Shown: positions 16,372-26,100 of the stretch, one piece after another
Numbering within the stretch: position 1 is the stretch's first letter
How the letters are laid out: every line of letters starts with the position of its first letter
Origin: Eubacterium sp.
GTDB lineage: Bacteria; Bacillota; Clostridia; Lachnospirales; Lachnospiraceae
Reading direction: 5' to 3'
Length of the DNA: 64,000 bases
Assembly (NCBI GenBank): GCA_017437905.1
Contig: JAFRWY010000081.1
Coordinates: forward strand, 36,641-100,640
Notes under the pieces: model-generated
Seen by the model: only the letters and a program-made list of their open reading frames with translations
Databases searched by the model: none
What the model was told of the DNA's origin: nothing
Program-made: the position numbers and the translations under genes

Positions 16372-17280
16372 ATGATAATCTGGGTAAAGGAAAAAGAATT
16401 GGATGGATTTCTCCCCCTGATCCCTGCGGACATGCAGGAAGCGGTAAGGAGCGGGGAATGGTTCTGCCTCGGTGTCCTTAAGGATGTACCGGGAGAAGAG
16501 AGTAAGCTCTGTGCCGGGGTTCTGATCTTCTCCGCAGAGGACGGGCTTTCCTACGGGCAGGAGATCTTAACCATGATCCGGATTCAGTGGATCTTTGTTA
16601 CGGAATCCCTAAGGGGGCAGGGCCTTGGAAATGAACTGATGGAGGCTCTTTCGGATATCCTTAAGGATAATCCCGCGGAAGGAATCCTTGTGGATGTTCC
16701 CTTTGGTCCGGAGTATGACCTGGCGGAGGATTTCTTCTCCGGATGGGGATTTGATTTTGAAGTGATCCAAAGCCCGGAAATTGTTATATCCAAGGCGGAT
16801 GCTGTCCTGCGGCATGGATCCCTGGAAAAGGCAAAGGAAATCGTGCTCAGCCGTCTGAAAGGGATACGAGATGATATCCGGCCGCTGAAGCAAGTTCCTG
16901 TCGAAGCCTTTCACAGAGCACTGAATGAGATGGTGAGAAGGTCGGATACCCTATATCACGTCAACATTTCCGATGATCCCATGGATTATGACCGGGAAAT
17001 GAGCTGTGCGGTAATGAAAGAGGAGAAGGTTTCGTCGCTTGTCCTTTATGACCGGAACGGGGAAAAGGAACTCCGGATGATCCTGATGGCCAGCCTTTCC
17101 CCAAATGCGGCAACTGAACTGGGAAACTTACTTGCTTATGTCGCTGCCCTGTACTACGTCAGGGAATCGGATGACACGGTGGTAAAGATCGTGATGGAGA
17201 GTCCGAAGACGGTGGAACTGTTTAATCATGTATTTGCTTCCAGTGAACCGGATCTGATCCGCCGGGGATATTTCAGCTGA
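16372..17280 (+). CDS. GNAT-fold acetyltransferase-like protein 1 of the cargo island
   Basis: A 302-residue protein. Residues about 65-93 show GNAT motif A (IQWIFVTESLRGQGLGNEL), with the acetyl-CoA loop R-G-Q-G-L-G intact. After residue 150 there is a second globular half without a recognisable CoA loop. It starts 18 bases after the FtsE-like gene and precedes the first giant protein. Three relatives in the window share a short N-terminus, motif A near residue 65-90 and the same two-part layout. A target is not known; GNAT-fold enzymes can modify proteins (including acylation of toxins) or small molecules. Confidence 0.78.
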   Translation: MIIWVKEKELDGFLPLIPADMQEAVRSGEWFCLGVLKDVPGEESKLCAGVLIFSAEDGLSYGQEILTMIRIQWIFVTESLRGQGLGNELMEALSDILKDNPAEGILVDVPFGPEYDLAEDFFSGWGFDFEVIQSPEIVISKADAVLRHGSLEKAKEIVLSRLKGIRDDIRPLKQVPVEAFHRALNEMVRRSDTLYHVNISDDPMDYDREMSCAVMKEEKVSSLVLYDRNGEKELRMILMASLSPNAATELGNLLAYVAALYYVRESDDTVVKIVMESPKTVELFNHVFASSEPDLIRRGYFS

Positions 17281-17311
17281 TAAGGCGGATCTGATCTGCA
17301 GGGGATATTCG
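17250..17311 (+). repeat. Imperfect direct duplication at the 3' end of GNAT gene 1
   Basis: GGATCTGATCCGCCGGGG (from 17250) recurs as GGATCTGATCTGCAGGGG (from 17287), each followed by ATATT, offset 37 bases. The first copy is coding, the second lies past the stop. This looks like a small tandem duplication of the gene end. Confidence 0.7.
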
Positions 17312-17391
17312 GTTAATTCGCCGTATTGTTTCAAAGAAAAGAAGTGGTATATCCATACAAGAGGTAGTGGAAAATCGCGGAGGAAAGTTCT

Positions 17392-20300
17392 ATGAGTGAT
17401 CATGATGAGATCGGCAATCTGCATATGCCGGAGCAGCAGAGGATGAACGCTCCCATTCAGGTAAGTGCGCCGCAGCAGGAGCAGAAGAAACTGAAGGAAG
17501 ATAATCTGTACAGAGTGCAGACTAAGGCAGGACAGGACTACTTTAGGGAAGTGAATAAGCAGCAGGAAAATGTGCAGCAGAACACGCAGAAACGCCTTGT
17601 CCGTAGTGCGATCATTAAAAACTTGGGAAGTAAACGCTATGCCGCATTTGATGGCCTCAAGCTGAAAAAGGCGGGAGGAGAAAAGTCTCAGGATATTGCG
17701 CTTCATCATTCGGCAGGGACAAAGCTTCTTTCCCAGGGAGAAGATGTGATCGAGTTCAGTGTTGCAGGACTGAAATCTCTGCAGTACAGATCCCAGCCTT
17801 CTGCGGATGAAAAGTTGAAGGAATCCAAGGTGCATTGGTACAACAAGAATAAGTTCCTGACCTGGACCGGACTCTGCAAGACGAAGAAGGAAGTGGAACG
17901 GGATAATAAGGAGATCCGGGAGAAGAAGGCTGCAGCAAAGCAGGAACGGGAAAAGGTCAATCAAAGGATCGAGAAGACCTACGGGAATAAGGTGGACGAA
18001 AAAGTTGCCGGAAAGAAGCTGAATCAGCTGAGAAAAAAGGAAGTGGTAAACGAAAAGACCGGAGCCACCAAAACCCGTTTTCTGATCTCCGCCCAGAAGA
18101 ATAAGGGAAAATACAGTGAAGAAAATATCGAGGAGTATATCCTGGAACTGGGGAAATCCGTCTTAAAGCAGAAACTGGATGAGGCAGACTGGGGAGAAGA
18201 TGATGCGGTAGCTGCTTTCCGTCCGGTGAATATCGTGCTTCAGGGCCATGGCAGCGGTGCGGTGTCGGTGGGAAAAGGAGCCATGCGGATCCGGAAATGG
18301 GTAGCCGATAACTATCCCCGTTTTCTTTCCAAGATTAATTTCCAGATGATCCAGTATGATCCGAAGTCCAATGATGATAATTCCGAGCTGGATCTTTCGG
18401 ACGCGAAACTGGCGAAGAAGGATTCCCGCTATATGTCGCTGGGGGAGAATGCCAACACCACCGTGGTCTACTCCATGCAGAATATCGCAGATGCTCCGCA
18501 GAAGGTAAAGAATGCAAAGCGTATCATCCTTACCATGGCGGATCATAATGTGAAGCTGGAAGAAAAGGATGAGTCCCAGGGGACGACAACAAGGAATACC
18601 TACTTTGCGGAAAAGAACGGAAAGGTGGAGGCCTTCCGTGCAACAGGGCTTGGTGAACTGGATGAAGGAATCTATATTGCGGATGATCATAACAACCTGA
18701 TCAGATTGAAGAGTCTGGAAGAGTATGACGCTTTGCAAAAGTCCCTGATGAAGGGGGAGAAGAAGAAAGACAGTATCAAGGCGGTTCGGAGCGTCGTAAA
18801 GGACTTTTTCCGTGCCAACGGGGAAGAGGTAACGGAGGAGAAGAAGGCGAAGGCCAAGGCAAAGGAAGAGAAGCCGGTAGATCAGGAGGTAAAGCGGGTA
18901 TACGCAGAGGTACTCAGCCAGCTGAAGGATGAAAATGAGATCTGGAAAAAGCTCGCCAGCCGGAGCAAAGCTGAGGATAAGCAATCCGTTCCGTATAAGC
19001 AGCTGCTGGATGCGGCGGAGCTGGTTAGAAGGCTCGCAGCACGGCTTACCAACAAAAATGGGGAGCTCTCCAAGCGAGGTGCCGGAACCATCGATGTAAG
19101 AGATCTGATGGATGCCATGAACCGGCTTTCCGAGACGGCAAATATCTTCTATGATACCCATAGAGGCCATCAATACACCCAGGAGGGAAAGGATCACAGG
19201 GCAGCATGCGACATGCTGCGTCAGCTGTCGGACGAGTTCTATGACAAGTTAAATATCGCCATGGGAGGAGTTGGAAAGTCCGCAATCACCGAGAAACCGG
19301 TCCGGGGAAAGATCTCCACGAAGGATGGAGTAAAGGCCGGAGAAAGAATCTCGGAAATGGCTTCCGTCTATGCAAAGTGGAAAAAGCATTTTGCCTTCCG
19401 GGAGGGCTCCGAGCGGATAAATATCCGTGATAAGGCCAATATGTTTGCGGCCTACCAGAAGGATATCGAGATCTACAAGTCAACCCATCCGGTGAAGGAC
19501 TGGCCGGCGGATGTGAAGGATGCCATCCGGGCTGCAAATGACTATCAGTTCCGGAATGCCGTGATCGAAAAGGTCGAGGAGAAAACCGGCGGCGTTATGG
19601 ATGAAATGCAAAGCTTCACCCGCAGTTACGCGGAGGAGATGGACAATCGGTCGAAGGGAAAGAATAAGCTGAAGAAGGAGGAGGTGGATCAGAACCTTTC
19701 TCCCGAACAGGTTCAGGCTGTGGAATCCATCGATAAGTGGTTTATCCGGAATTATAACAATGCGGGACTGGCAGGACGGTTTATCGGCGTCCGGAATCAT
19801 CATGGAGAGATCATTTCCGCTCTCCTTGCAAAGTCGAAGAGGGAGCGGCTCTTTATCTATTATCTGATCGAAACCGGAAAGAGGAAGAGTCCGGAGGTAA
19901 TGGATGCCTACGCTTCCCAGGGTGCCTATATGCCGGACCTGGACAAGTTTAAGGATCAGATGCTTGCTTCAAAGCTGAAGGTCATGTCCCGGGTATTCGG
20001 CGGCTATGTATATATGCATAAGCTGACCGAGGCCATGCAGATCAATGAAGATTATCAGGAGCTGATCAGCGACTGCGCCGAGCTGGACGTTAAGGACGCA
20101 AGACCGACATCAGAGTTTAAGGATAAACCGGTAGAATACCGCGCGCATCTTTTAAAGGATCTTTACACCAGTACAAAGCATCTTCGGGATGAACAGCTAA
20201 AGTATAAGAAGGATTATCTGGATAAGAAAAAGAAGAATGCTGGAAAAGAGGAGGAGCTGCATGCGCTGGAGCGGACCGCACAGCTTTTGCTGGAAAAGCT

Positions 20301-21561
20301 GATCGAAGCGGATGAAACAGTAGGGAAGGAGAAGAGCTACGGCGCGATCGGTGAGAAGGGCGAAAAGAAGGCAGAGCAGCAATATAACCTGAAGAATCAG
20401 AATCTCATGGATCTTCAGGACAATACGGGAACGGCAGCTTCCGCCGGCTCAGCGCTTGCTGCAAATGCCGGTATCGTCGCCGGATGGGGGCTTAAGGATA
20501 GCGCACTGGCGAAGTTCAATTTTGTATCCAATTCGATCACTGCAAACAGTATCGCCGGAGCAGGGCAGGTGCTTTCTGCAGTATACAGCATTTATCATAT
20601 TGCAAAGAATCATGAAAATATGCACTACGGAGACATCATCGGCCAGGATGTGGCTTCGGCCGTAAAATCAGTGCTTCAGACAACCACAGCCATCTGGACA
20701 GGTATCGAATCCGGGAAGCAATATCAGGATCTGGCAAAGAACTTTGTGGAGGGAGCCGAGATCACGACCTCTACTGCTCTTAAGGGCGTGGGAGTAGCAA
20801 CGGCCGGCATCACAGCGCTTCAGAGCACCTATCAGACGGTGTCAGGAACCCTTGATCTGAAGAATAATAAAAATGCTTCCAAATATCTGAATAAAAAGAT
20901 CAATACAGCTTACAGGGCAAAGCTTGAGGTTTCTTCCGAAGGGAACCAGGATCCAGCAGAGCAGACCGAGGAGCGCCGCAGGCTGGAGGAGGAATTCCGT
21001 CGAGCAAAGTATGACAAAAACATAAAGAAGCTGTCGAAGGATCTGGGAACAAGGAAGGCTGCTTATTCCGCCATACAGGCCGTAGGAGCGGGACTCTCCA
21101 TCGCAGGCGTGTTCATTCCGGTTGCCGGTACGGTCGTTGGACTGGCAGGCACTGCACTTACCACAGTTGCAGGGGTACTGAGCGGTATGCATCTTACCAG
21201 TGCACGGACCATGATGTTTGATGATTATTTCCAGTTTGATAAATATCTGGATCAGGCGAAGGCTGTGATGAAGAAGAATCATCGGAAGATTTACAATGAG
21301 GAAGAATTCGCAAACCGGATGCGCAGGACGCTTATGGCATCTCTGGGATACTCGGATCTCATCTCCGCCTGTGACCAGATCGCAAAGCGGTACGCGGAGC
21401 AGATCCGGAAGAGACTCTTCGGAAAACCGGATGAGCAGGCGAAGGACAAGGCGGAACGGGATGGCTACATCCAGATGATCAAGAGCTTCGGTCTTCCGTA
21501 TGATGAGAAGAAGAAGGTTCCGTCCTTAAATGCTCTTGCGCGGAAGATGAATGGAAGATAG
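17392..21561 (+). CDS. Giant putative CIS cargo protein 1 (1389 aa)
   Basis: No full-length family is recognised. An N-terminal basic, Gln/Lys-rich part leads to a region (about residues 275-390) like an alpha/beta-hydrolase core: VNIVLQGHGSGAVSVG is a strand-turn-helix, but the G-x-S-x-G position 3 is Gly (G285-H-G-S-G). A Lys/Glu-rich linker lies near 478-500, and a helical module shared with the other large proteins near 530-605. Two Ala/Gly-rich hydrophobic stretches follow (about 1013-1075 and 1227-1266, e.g. GVFIPVAGTVVGLAGTAL), as in pore-forming or membrane-inserting toxins. A strong GGAGG precedes ATG 17392. I infer an effector loaded by the CIS; toxicity is unproven. Confidence 0.6.
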   Translation: MSDHDEIGNLHMPEQQRMNAPIQVSAPQQEQKKLKEDNLYRVQTKAGQDYFREVNKQQENVQQNTQKRLVRSAIIKNLGSKRYAAFDGLKLKKAGGEKSQDIALHHSAGTKLLSQGEDVIEFSVAGLKSLQYRSQPSADEKLKESKVHWYNKNKFLTWTGLCKTKKEVERDNKEIREKKAAAKQEREKVNQRIEKTYGNKVDEKVAGKKLNQLRKKEVVNEKTGATKTRFLISAQKNKGKYSEENIEEYILELGKSVLKQKLDEADWGEDDAVAAFRPVNIVLQGHGSGAVSVGKGAMRIRKWVADNYPRFLSKINFQMIQYDPKSNDDNSELDLSDAKLAKKDSRYMSLGENANTTVVYSMQNIADAPQKVKNAKRIILTMADHNVKLEEKDESQGTTTRNTYFAEKNGKVEAFRATGLGELDEGIYIADDHNNLIRLKSLEEYDALQKSLMKGEKKKDSIKAVRSVVKDFFRANGEEVTEEKKAKAKAKEEKPVDQEVKRVYAEVLSQLKDENEIWKKLASRSKAEDKQSVPYKQLLDAAELVRRLAARLTNKNGELSKRGAGTIDVRDLMDAMNRLSETANIFYDTHRGHQYTQEGKDHRAACDMLRQLSDEFYDKLNIAMGGVGKSAITEKPVRGKISTKDGVKAGERISEMASVYAKWKKHFAFREGSERINIRDKANMFAAYQKDIEIYKSTHPVKDWPADVKDAIRAANDYQFRNAVIEKVEEKTGGVMDEMQSFTRSYAEEMDNRSKGKNKLKKEEVDQNLSPEQVQAVESIDKWFIRNYNNAGLAGRFIGVRNHHGEIISALLAKSKRERLFIYYLIETGKRKSPEVMDAYASQGAYMPDLDKFKDQMLASKLKVMSRVFGGYVYMHKLTEAMQINEDYQELISDCAELDVKDARPTSEFKDKPVEYRAHLLKDLYTSTKHLRDEQLKYKKDYLDKKKKNAGKEEELHALERTAQLLLEKLIEADETVGKEKSYGAIGEKGEKKAEQQYNLKNQNLMDLQDNTGTAASAGSALAANAGIVAGWGLKDSALAKFNFVSNSITANSIAGAGQVLSAVYSIYHIAKNHENMHYGDIIGQDVASAVKSVLQTTTAIWTGIESGKQYQDLAKNFVEGAEITTSTALKGVGVATAGITALQSTYQTVSGTLDLKNNKNASKYLNKKINTAYRAKLEVSSEGNQDPAEQTEERRRLEEEFRRAKYDKNIKKLSKDLGTRKAAYSAIQAVGAGLSIAGVFIPVAGTVVGLAGTALTTVAGVLSGMHLTSARTMMFDDYFQFDKYLDQAKAVMKKNHRKIYNEEEFANRMRRTLMASLGYSDLISACDQIAKRYAEQIRKRLFGKPDEQAKDKAERDGYIQMIKSFGLPYDEKKKVPSLNALARKMNGR

Positions 21562-21634
21562 TCAGGTGTTAAGAAGCACATGGACGAATGAGTATCAGAT
21601 ATCGTTTTTGTTAGTAACGAGGAGGATAAGTCAG

Positions 21635-22171
21635 ATGAATATAGATGAAAAGAAGCAGGAAAGGCGCGAGCTGCTGGAGCGGATGAAGGAATCACTGCAG
21701 GAGGAGCTTATCGCCTGTGAAGTGGCAGAACCGGAACAGGAGGGACTTCCTCCGGTGCTGAATGTGATCTTGGACGCACTGGCAAAGGATGATGCAGAAG
21801 AAGGAGCTTTCGGGGAATTCTATTTCGACCCCATCGTCTCTGAAGAGGATGAGATCCAGCATTTCTCCGGCGTGATCACTCTGATGGATGACCTTCCGAA
21901 GGAGCATCTTGCGGAGCTTTTTGAAGCCATCGCGTATATCAATTTCATTCTTCCCTGCGGAAGATACTGCATTGATAAGGGGCAGTCTTTCCTTGCCTAC
22001 CGGCTTACGGTGCCTTTCTCCGTGGAGCTTTCCGGAGATGCGCTGTTTGACCAGATGAACATCTGTATGGCAAACGCTGTTGCTTCGGCAGACCTCTTCC
22101 TGGAACCGCTGGTTCAGCTGGCAGAGGGAGAGATCACACTGGACGAAGTGAAGGATATGATCGAGAGGTAA
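21635..22171 (+). CDS. Small acidic YbjN / secretion-chaperone-like protein
   Basis: A 178-residue protein. ATG 21635 is chosen because GGAGG lies at 21621-21625; an in-frame ATG further upstream falls inside the giant gene and lacks a site. The protein is acidic, with a helix at each end and a strand-rich middle (GEFYFDP, IQHFSGVITLMDD, QSFLAYRLTVPFSVELS). The order resembles YbjN-like proteins, which share the fold of type III secretion chaperones; this is a weak, by-eye match. It follows giant protein 1 by 73 bases and precedes a GNAT gene by 6, which fits a dedicated chaperone. Function is inference. Confidence 0.6.
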   Translation: MNIDEKKQERRELLERMKESLQEELIACEVAEPEQEGLPPVLNVILDALAKDDAEEGAFGEFYFDPIVSEEDEIQHFSGVITLMDDLPKEHLAELFEAIAYINFILPCGRYCIDKGQSFLAYRLTVPFSVELSGDALFDQMNICMANAVASADLFLEPLVQLAEGEITLDEVKDMIER

Positions 22172-22177
22172 AGCATA

Positions 22178-23017
22178 TTGAAGATAACCAGAATTACCAG
22201 GGAGAATGCAAAGTATTTTTCTCATCTTTGTCCGGAGGAACTCCTGCAGGATGAAAGTGCGCTCACACTGGGCGTACTGTCGGAGAAAGATGAGCCCATG
22301 AGCATCTGTGTTACGGACGTGAGTGACGGAAAGGCATGGATCCGATGGATCTTTACGGATCCGGAACAAAGAGGCAGGGGAGGCGCTGCATTTCTCCTGG
22401 AGGAACTGCTCCATATTCTTCAGGAGGTGGATGTTGAAGGGATCCTGGTAGATTTTCATGAGAATGATGAGGACCTTGCAGACTTCTTAATGGATCATGA
22501 TTTTCTGGTGGGTGACGAGCAGGTGCTTTTCAGGATTCCGCTTATGGATCTTCTCTACGGAGGTAGTCTTGAAAAGGTGGTGGCAAGAAGAAGTAAAGAG
22601 AAAAGGACGTATTCCCTTCAGAATAATGAGGTGTTAAAACCTCTGGCTCAGTTCCTTATATCACATGAGGTAGAGACTGAATTTCTCGATGGAATATCGA
22701 GAAAATACAGTTTTGTGTTTATGGATCCTTCCGGGAAGGTAACGGAGTGCGTCTTCATTTCCGATGTGGGAAATGGGGATCTGAGGATCAACTATCTGGT
22801 TGGGGAAGGATCTCCCCAGGGAATCATTGATCTGGTGACCGCCTTTTATGATGCGCTGATCAAAGATGAACGGGATCAGGGGGATCTGATCTTTTCGGAC
22901 AGGCTGGGGGCAGGCATTTCCTTTATTGATATGCTTACAGAAAATGATATAGGTGAGTACAGGGTTCCCGGTCTTATGTCTGCGGTGAAGCTGTTCGGTG
23001 CAGCAGAAATCGTTTAG
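22178..23017 (+). CDS. GNAT-fold acetyltransferase-like protein 2 of the cargo island
   Basis: A 279-residue relative of the other three GNAT proteins here. The start is TTG 22178 (MKITRITRENAKYF), 6 bases after the chaperone-like gene, with GAGAGG just upstream. Motif A is AWIRWIFTDPEQRGRGGAAF (about residues 52-72), with R-G-R-G-G-A fitting acetyl-CoA binding. The second half (about 130-279) is globular without a known motif (FVFMDPSGKVTECVFISD). It sits downstream of giant protein 1 and its chaperone-like neighbour and before the promoter of giant protein 2, which suggests it belongs to the first cargo unit. Confidence 0.77.
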   Translation: MKITRITRENAKYFSHLCPEELLQDESALTLGVLSEKDEPMSICVTDVSDGKAWIRWIFTDPEQRGRGGAAFLLEELLHILQEVDVEGILVDFHENDEDLADFLMDHDFLVGDEQVLFRIPLMDLLYGGSLEKVVARRSKEKRTYSLQNNEVLKPLAQFLISHEVETEFLDGISRKYSFVFMDPSGKVTECVFISDVGNGDLRINYLVGEGSPQGIIDLVTAFYDALIKDERDQGDLIFSDRLGAGISFIDMLTENDIGEYRVPGLMSAVKLFGAAEIV

Positions 23018-23050
23018 AGGGACAGACTACGATAACTAAACAGGATCATT

Positions 23051-23080
23051 TTGCCAATATATTTGTATGTACCGTATAAT
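23051..23080 (+). promoter_or_regulatory. Sigma-A-type promoter for giant protein 2
   Basis: TTGCCA (23051-23056), an 18-base spacer, and a perfect TATAAT (23075-23080). Transcription would start about 35 bases before the AAGGAGGG ribosome site and ATG 23124, so this cargo unit can be expressed apart from the structural operon. Confidence 0.72.
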
Positions 23081-23123
23081 CGTAATTCGACGTACTGAAA
23101 CCGGGGGGATAAGGAGGGAATCC

Positions 23124-26100
23124 ATGACTGGCCGAGGAAAGAACGAGGATCAGATCAAAAGATCCAAAACCATACAGACGATCACAACGAAGAAAAAAGA
23201 GAATCTGAATGAGATAAAGAAGACTTCGACTATGAAGCAGATGGGACTCCCTGAGGAGCCGGCAAAGCTGCTGATGGGGAAAGAGAAAAAAGAAAATCAT
23301 GATTCGGAGTTGCTGGAGGATGTAAATAAAGCGGCGGAGAAAATTCCGGTGCTTCTTCCTGCAGTGAAGATCGTGGGTCAGGAGCAACCGGTAGATGAGA
23401 TGGTTGCGAAGGGCAGCGAGATAGTTCAGGAAAATCCCGAAGAGATAGTCGAAGAAAAGATCGAAGAAACTATCGAATCGGCGGTCGGTGAGAAGAAGGA
23501 TGCCGTAGTAAAGACAGAGAAATTCGGTGAGAAGACCGAAGCAAAGCCTGAAACGAAAGAAAAAAAGGTCGTCGCAAGGTCCGGGGAAACGGCCAAAGAG
23601 AAAAAGGATAAAAGCCAGGTGCAGAAAAAATCTAGGGGCCGGGGAACCGATTTGGAAGACGCTATGGATATGATCCGGGAACTGCATGAGAGTCTGGATG
23701 AGGAAGAAAGGAGCGCTTATACATCCGATGTCGCGCGGGGAGAGATCCAAAGAACCAGGTATGATTCTCTTTCTGCGTCGGATCTTAGGAAGCGTGCCAG
23801 GGAAGCCGTGAAGCGGAGGAAGAACGCCCAGAAGGTCATGGAATATGATTCTGCACATTTCAGCGATGAGAAGACCTATACCCATATCGATCAGGCCACG
23901 CTGAAGAAGCATATTGCAGCCTTCAAAAAGCTTCCGGGAAAGCCCTATGACATGGCTACGGATGATAAGTTTCTGGCGAATCTGGAGAAGAATTATCAGC
24001 TCTGTGACGCAGCAGATCACATGAAGCACTGGCTCGAGGAAGCCTCCGATCAGGGCTATATGCCGAAGGGGGAGGATATGGCGGCTCTTCAGGAGAAGAT
24101 CGCCGTCTTCAGTGAGGTAAAGCAGTATATGGATCATCAGAAGGATCTGATGAAGAATCCGTATTACCAGTACTTCGCCAAACAGGATGTCTCCTATACG
24201 GATAAACAGCTTACACATATCGCGGAAAGGACAAGTGATCCGATCCTTAAGAATTACCTTATGAATGTTCATGCCATAAGGTCTCTTCGGTTTGTCCGCA
24301 GCAAGGGCATGAAATCCGCGGAAGCGTATGAAAAGGAACAGGGAAAGAGACGGGCCGAGATTCTGGGAAGCAAGCTGGAAAAGCGGATGATCATGGATAC
24401 CCTGTCGGATAAGGCCATGCAGATGAAACCGGATAAGCGTTTCAGTGATAAGGAATACGATGCCCGCTTTACGGAGAAGAAATTCCGGAGAGCCCTGAAG
24501 GACTTTCAGGAGCTTAGCTTTAAGGACCTTCATTTTGCGGGCGTTAAAGATATGACGGAACATTTTGACGATAATCAGCGGATCTTTGACCGTATGCATG
24601 ATCTGGAGCATCTCATGATGGTAGCGATTGACCGCGGCCTTGCACCTTCCGAGCAGGAGATGCTGAAGATCCGCGCGAAAATGGAAACTCTTATCATGGC
24701 GGAACAAATGGTTACTGATGTGCAGAGGAGGATCCTGACACAGCCTGAGGCATTTTTGAACGAGAAGACCTATAAGGACCTGGAAGACAGCAGTTATGAA
24801 GAACTGAAGAAAAAGAAGGAATTAAGTGAACGGCATGAGCCACCGAAATTCGGTCAGGATCTGAACCGTTATTTCCGTTCATTGCTGAAGGAGTATCAGG
24901 AGGATCACGAGAACAGAGAGAAGAATATAAGCAAGGTCTATGGTCTGACACATCCGGTTCTTGCGACGGAGGGAGAAAATGCAGGGAATCCGGTGCCCGG
25001 CAGGATCCCGGAGAAGGAGCTGGAGAGAAGATCTGCGGAGTATCAGAAAAATGCATACAGAGCGGATTATATGCGGAATCTGGAAACTGATCTGCAGGAT
25101 ATTCATACAAGCAAAGTTCTTTCCGTTGCCGCGGTTCATGCGAAAAGAACCGGAAGACCCATTTTTACAAAGTTTGGTCGTTCCCTGAATCCTTTTGTTG
25201 CCGGGAAGAGTGTAAAAGAGATCATCCGTGTTGTGGATATCATGCAGACCGGTACGGAAAAGGAGAAGGAGAAGCTGTGGAAGGAAGTATCCGAAGAGGT
25301 ATTCGAGATGGATCTTTCCCAGTATGATTCCCGGGATCCGTCGGTATTCTACAGGAATGCGGCCATGCGGGCCCGGCTGGTTAAGATTGCCAATAATCTC
25401 GGGGGATCCTCCGGTGATACCAAACATTATGTGAAGGATCCGGAATTTATAGCAAAGGTGGAAGGATATTTCGATACCTCCTGTGCCTTTGATTTCAGCA
25501 GCGCCCTGTCCCAGATGTGCAAATGGACCGGAGGAAACGGTTTCTGGTATGAAGACTTTTTCACCGGGGATGCGAATCAGATGGATACCCTGTTACAGGA
25601 TATAGAGGAGCAGATCGATGATCAGGTCGGCGCTCAGAAAGCGCAATTTGGCGAAGGAGATTACAAGGGCTCCTTCCGGGTCGGGGATGACAACTTTTCC
25701 ATGACACAGGAGCAGTTCATCCTGATGCAGAAGTCTCTGAAACGGGTCTCCCATATGTACGCAAGCGGTCTGTCCCAGAGGCACAGTGAGAGGGCGGCAA
25801 AGGGGATCAGGGATCATGCCGTAAATACACTGTATGACGAACTGAAGGGCCAGGGATATCATAAAGACGTAACGGATGAACAGATCGAGGAGATGAAGAG
25901 CTTCTACCGGAAGTATAATGAGCAGTATGTCTCCTCCAATGAAGCACTGATCGGTGATATAAAGAAGCAGCTGAAAAATACAGTTCCGGATGTAGAAAAC
26001 CAGAACTTTAAGAGAACATGGATGATCTCCAATATCCATCTTCTGGAAAACAGCACCTACGGCAGGGAGAAGACCGGGGAGGCGAAGAAGGAGGATAGTA

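Noticed and set aside
23067-23123. Earlier ATG for giant protein 2
   Set aside because: It overlaps the TATAAT box, while ATG 23124 has AAGGAGGG at good spacing.
23046-24707. Long open frame on the minus strand (553 codons) opposite giant protein 2
   Set aside because: No ribosome site, Arg/His/Leu-rich shadow composition, and the plus strand carries a clear coding sequence with promoter and ribosome site. Similar minus-strand frames at 37966-39756 and 60117-61883 were rejected for the same reason.
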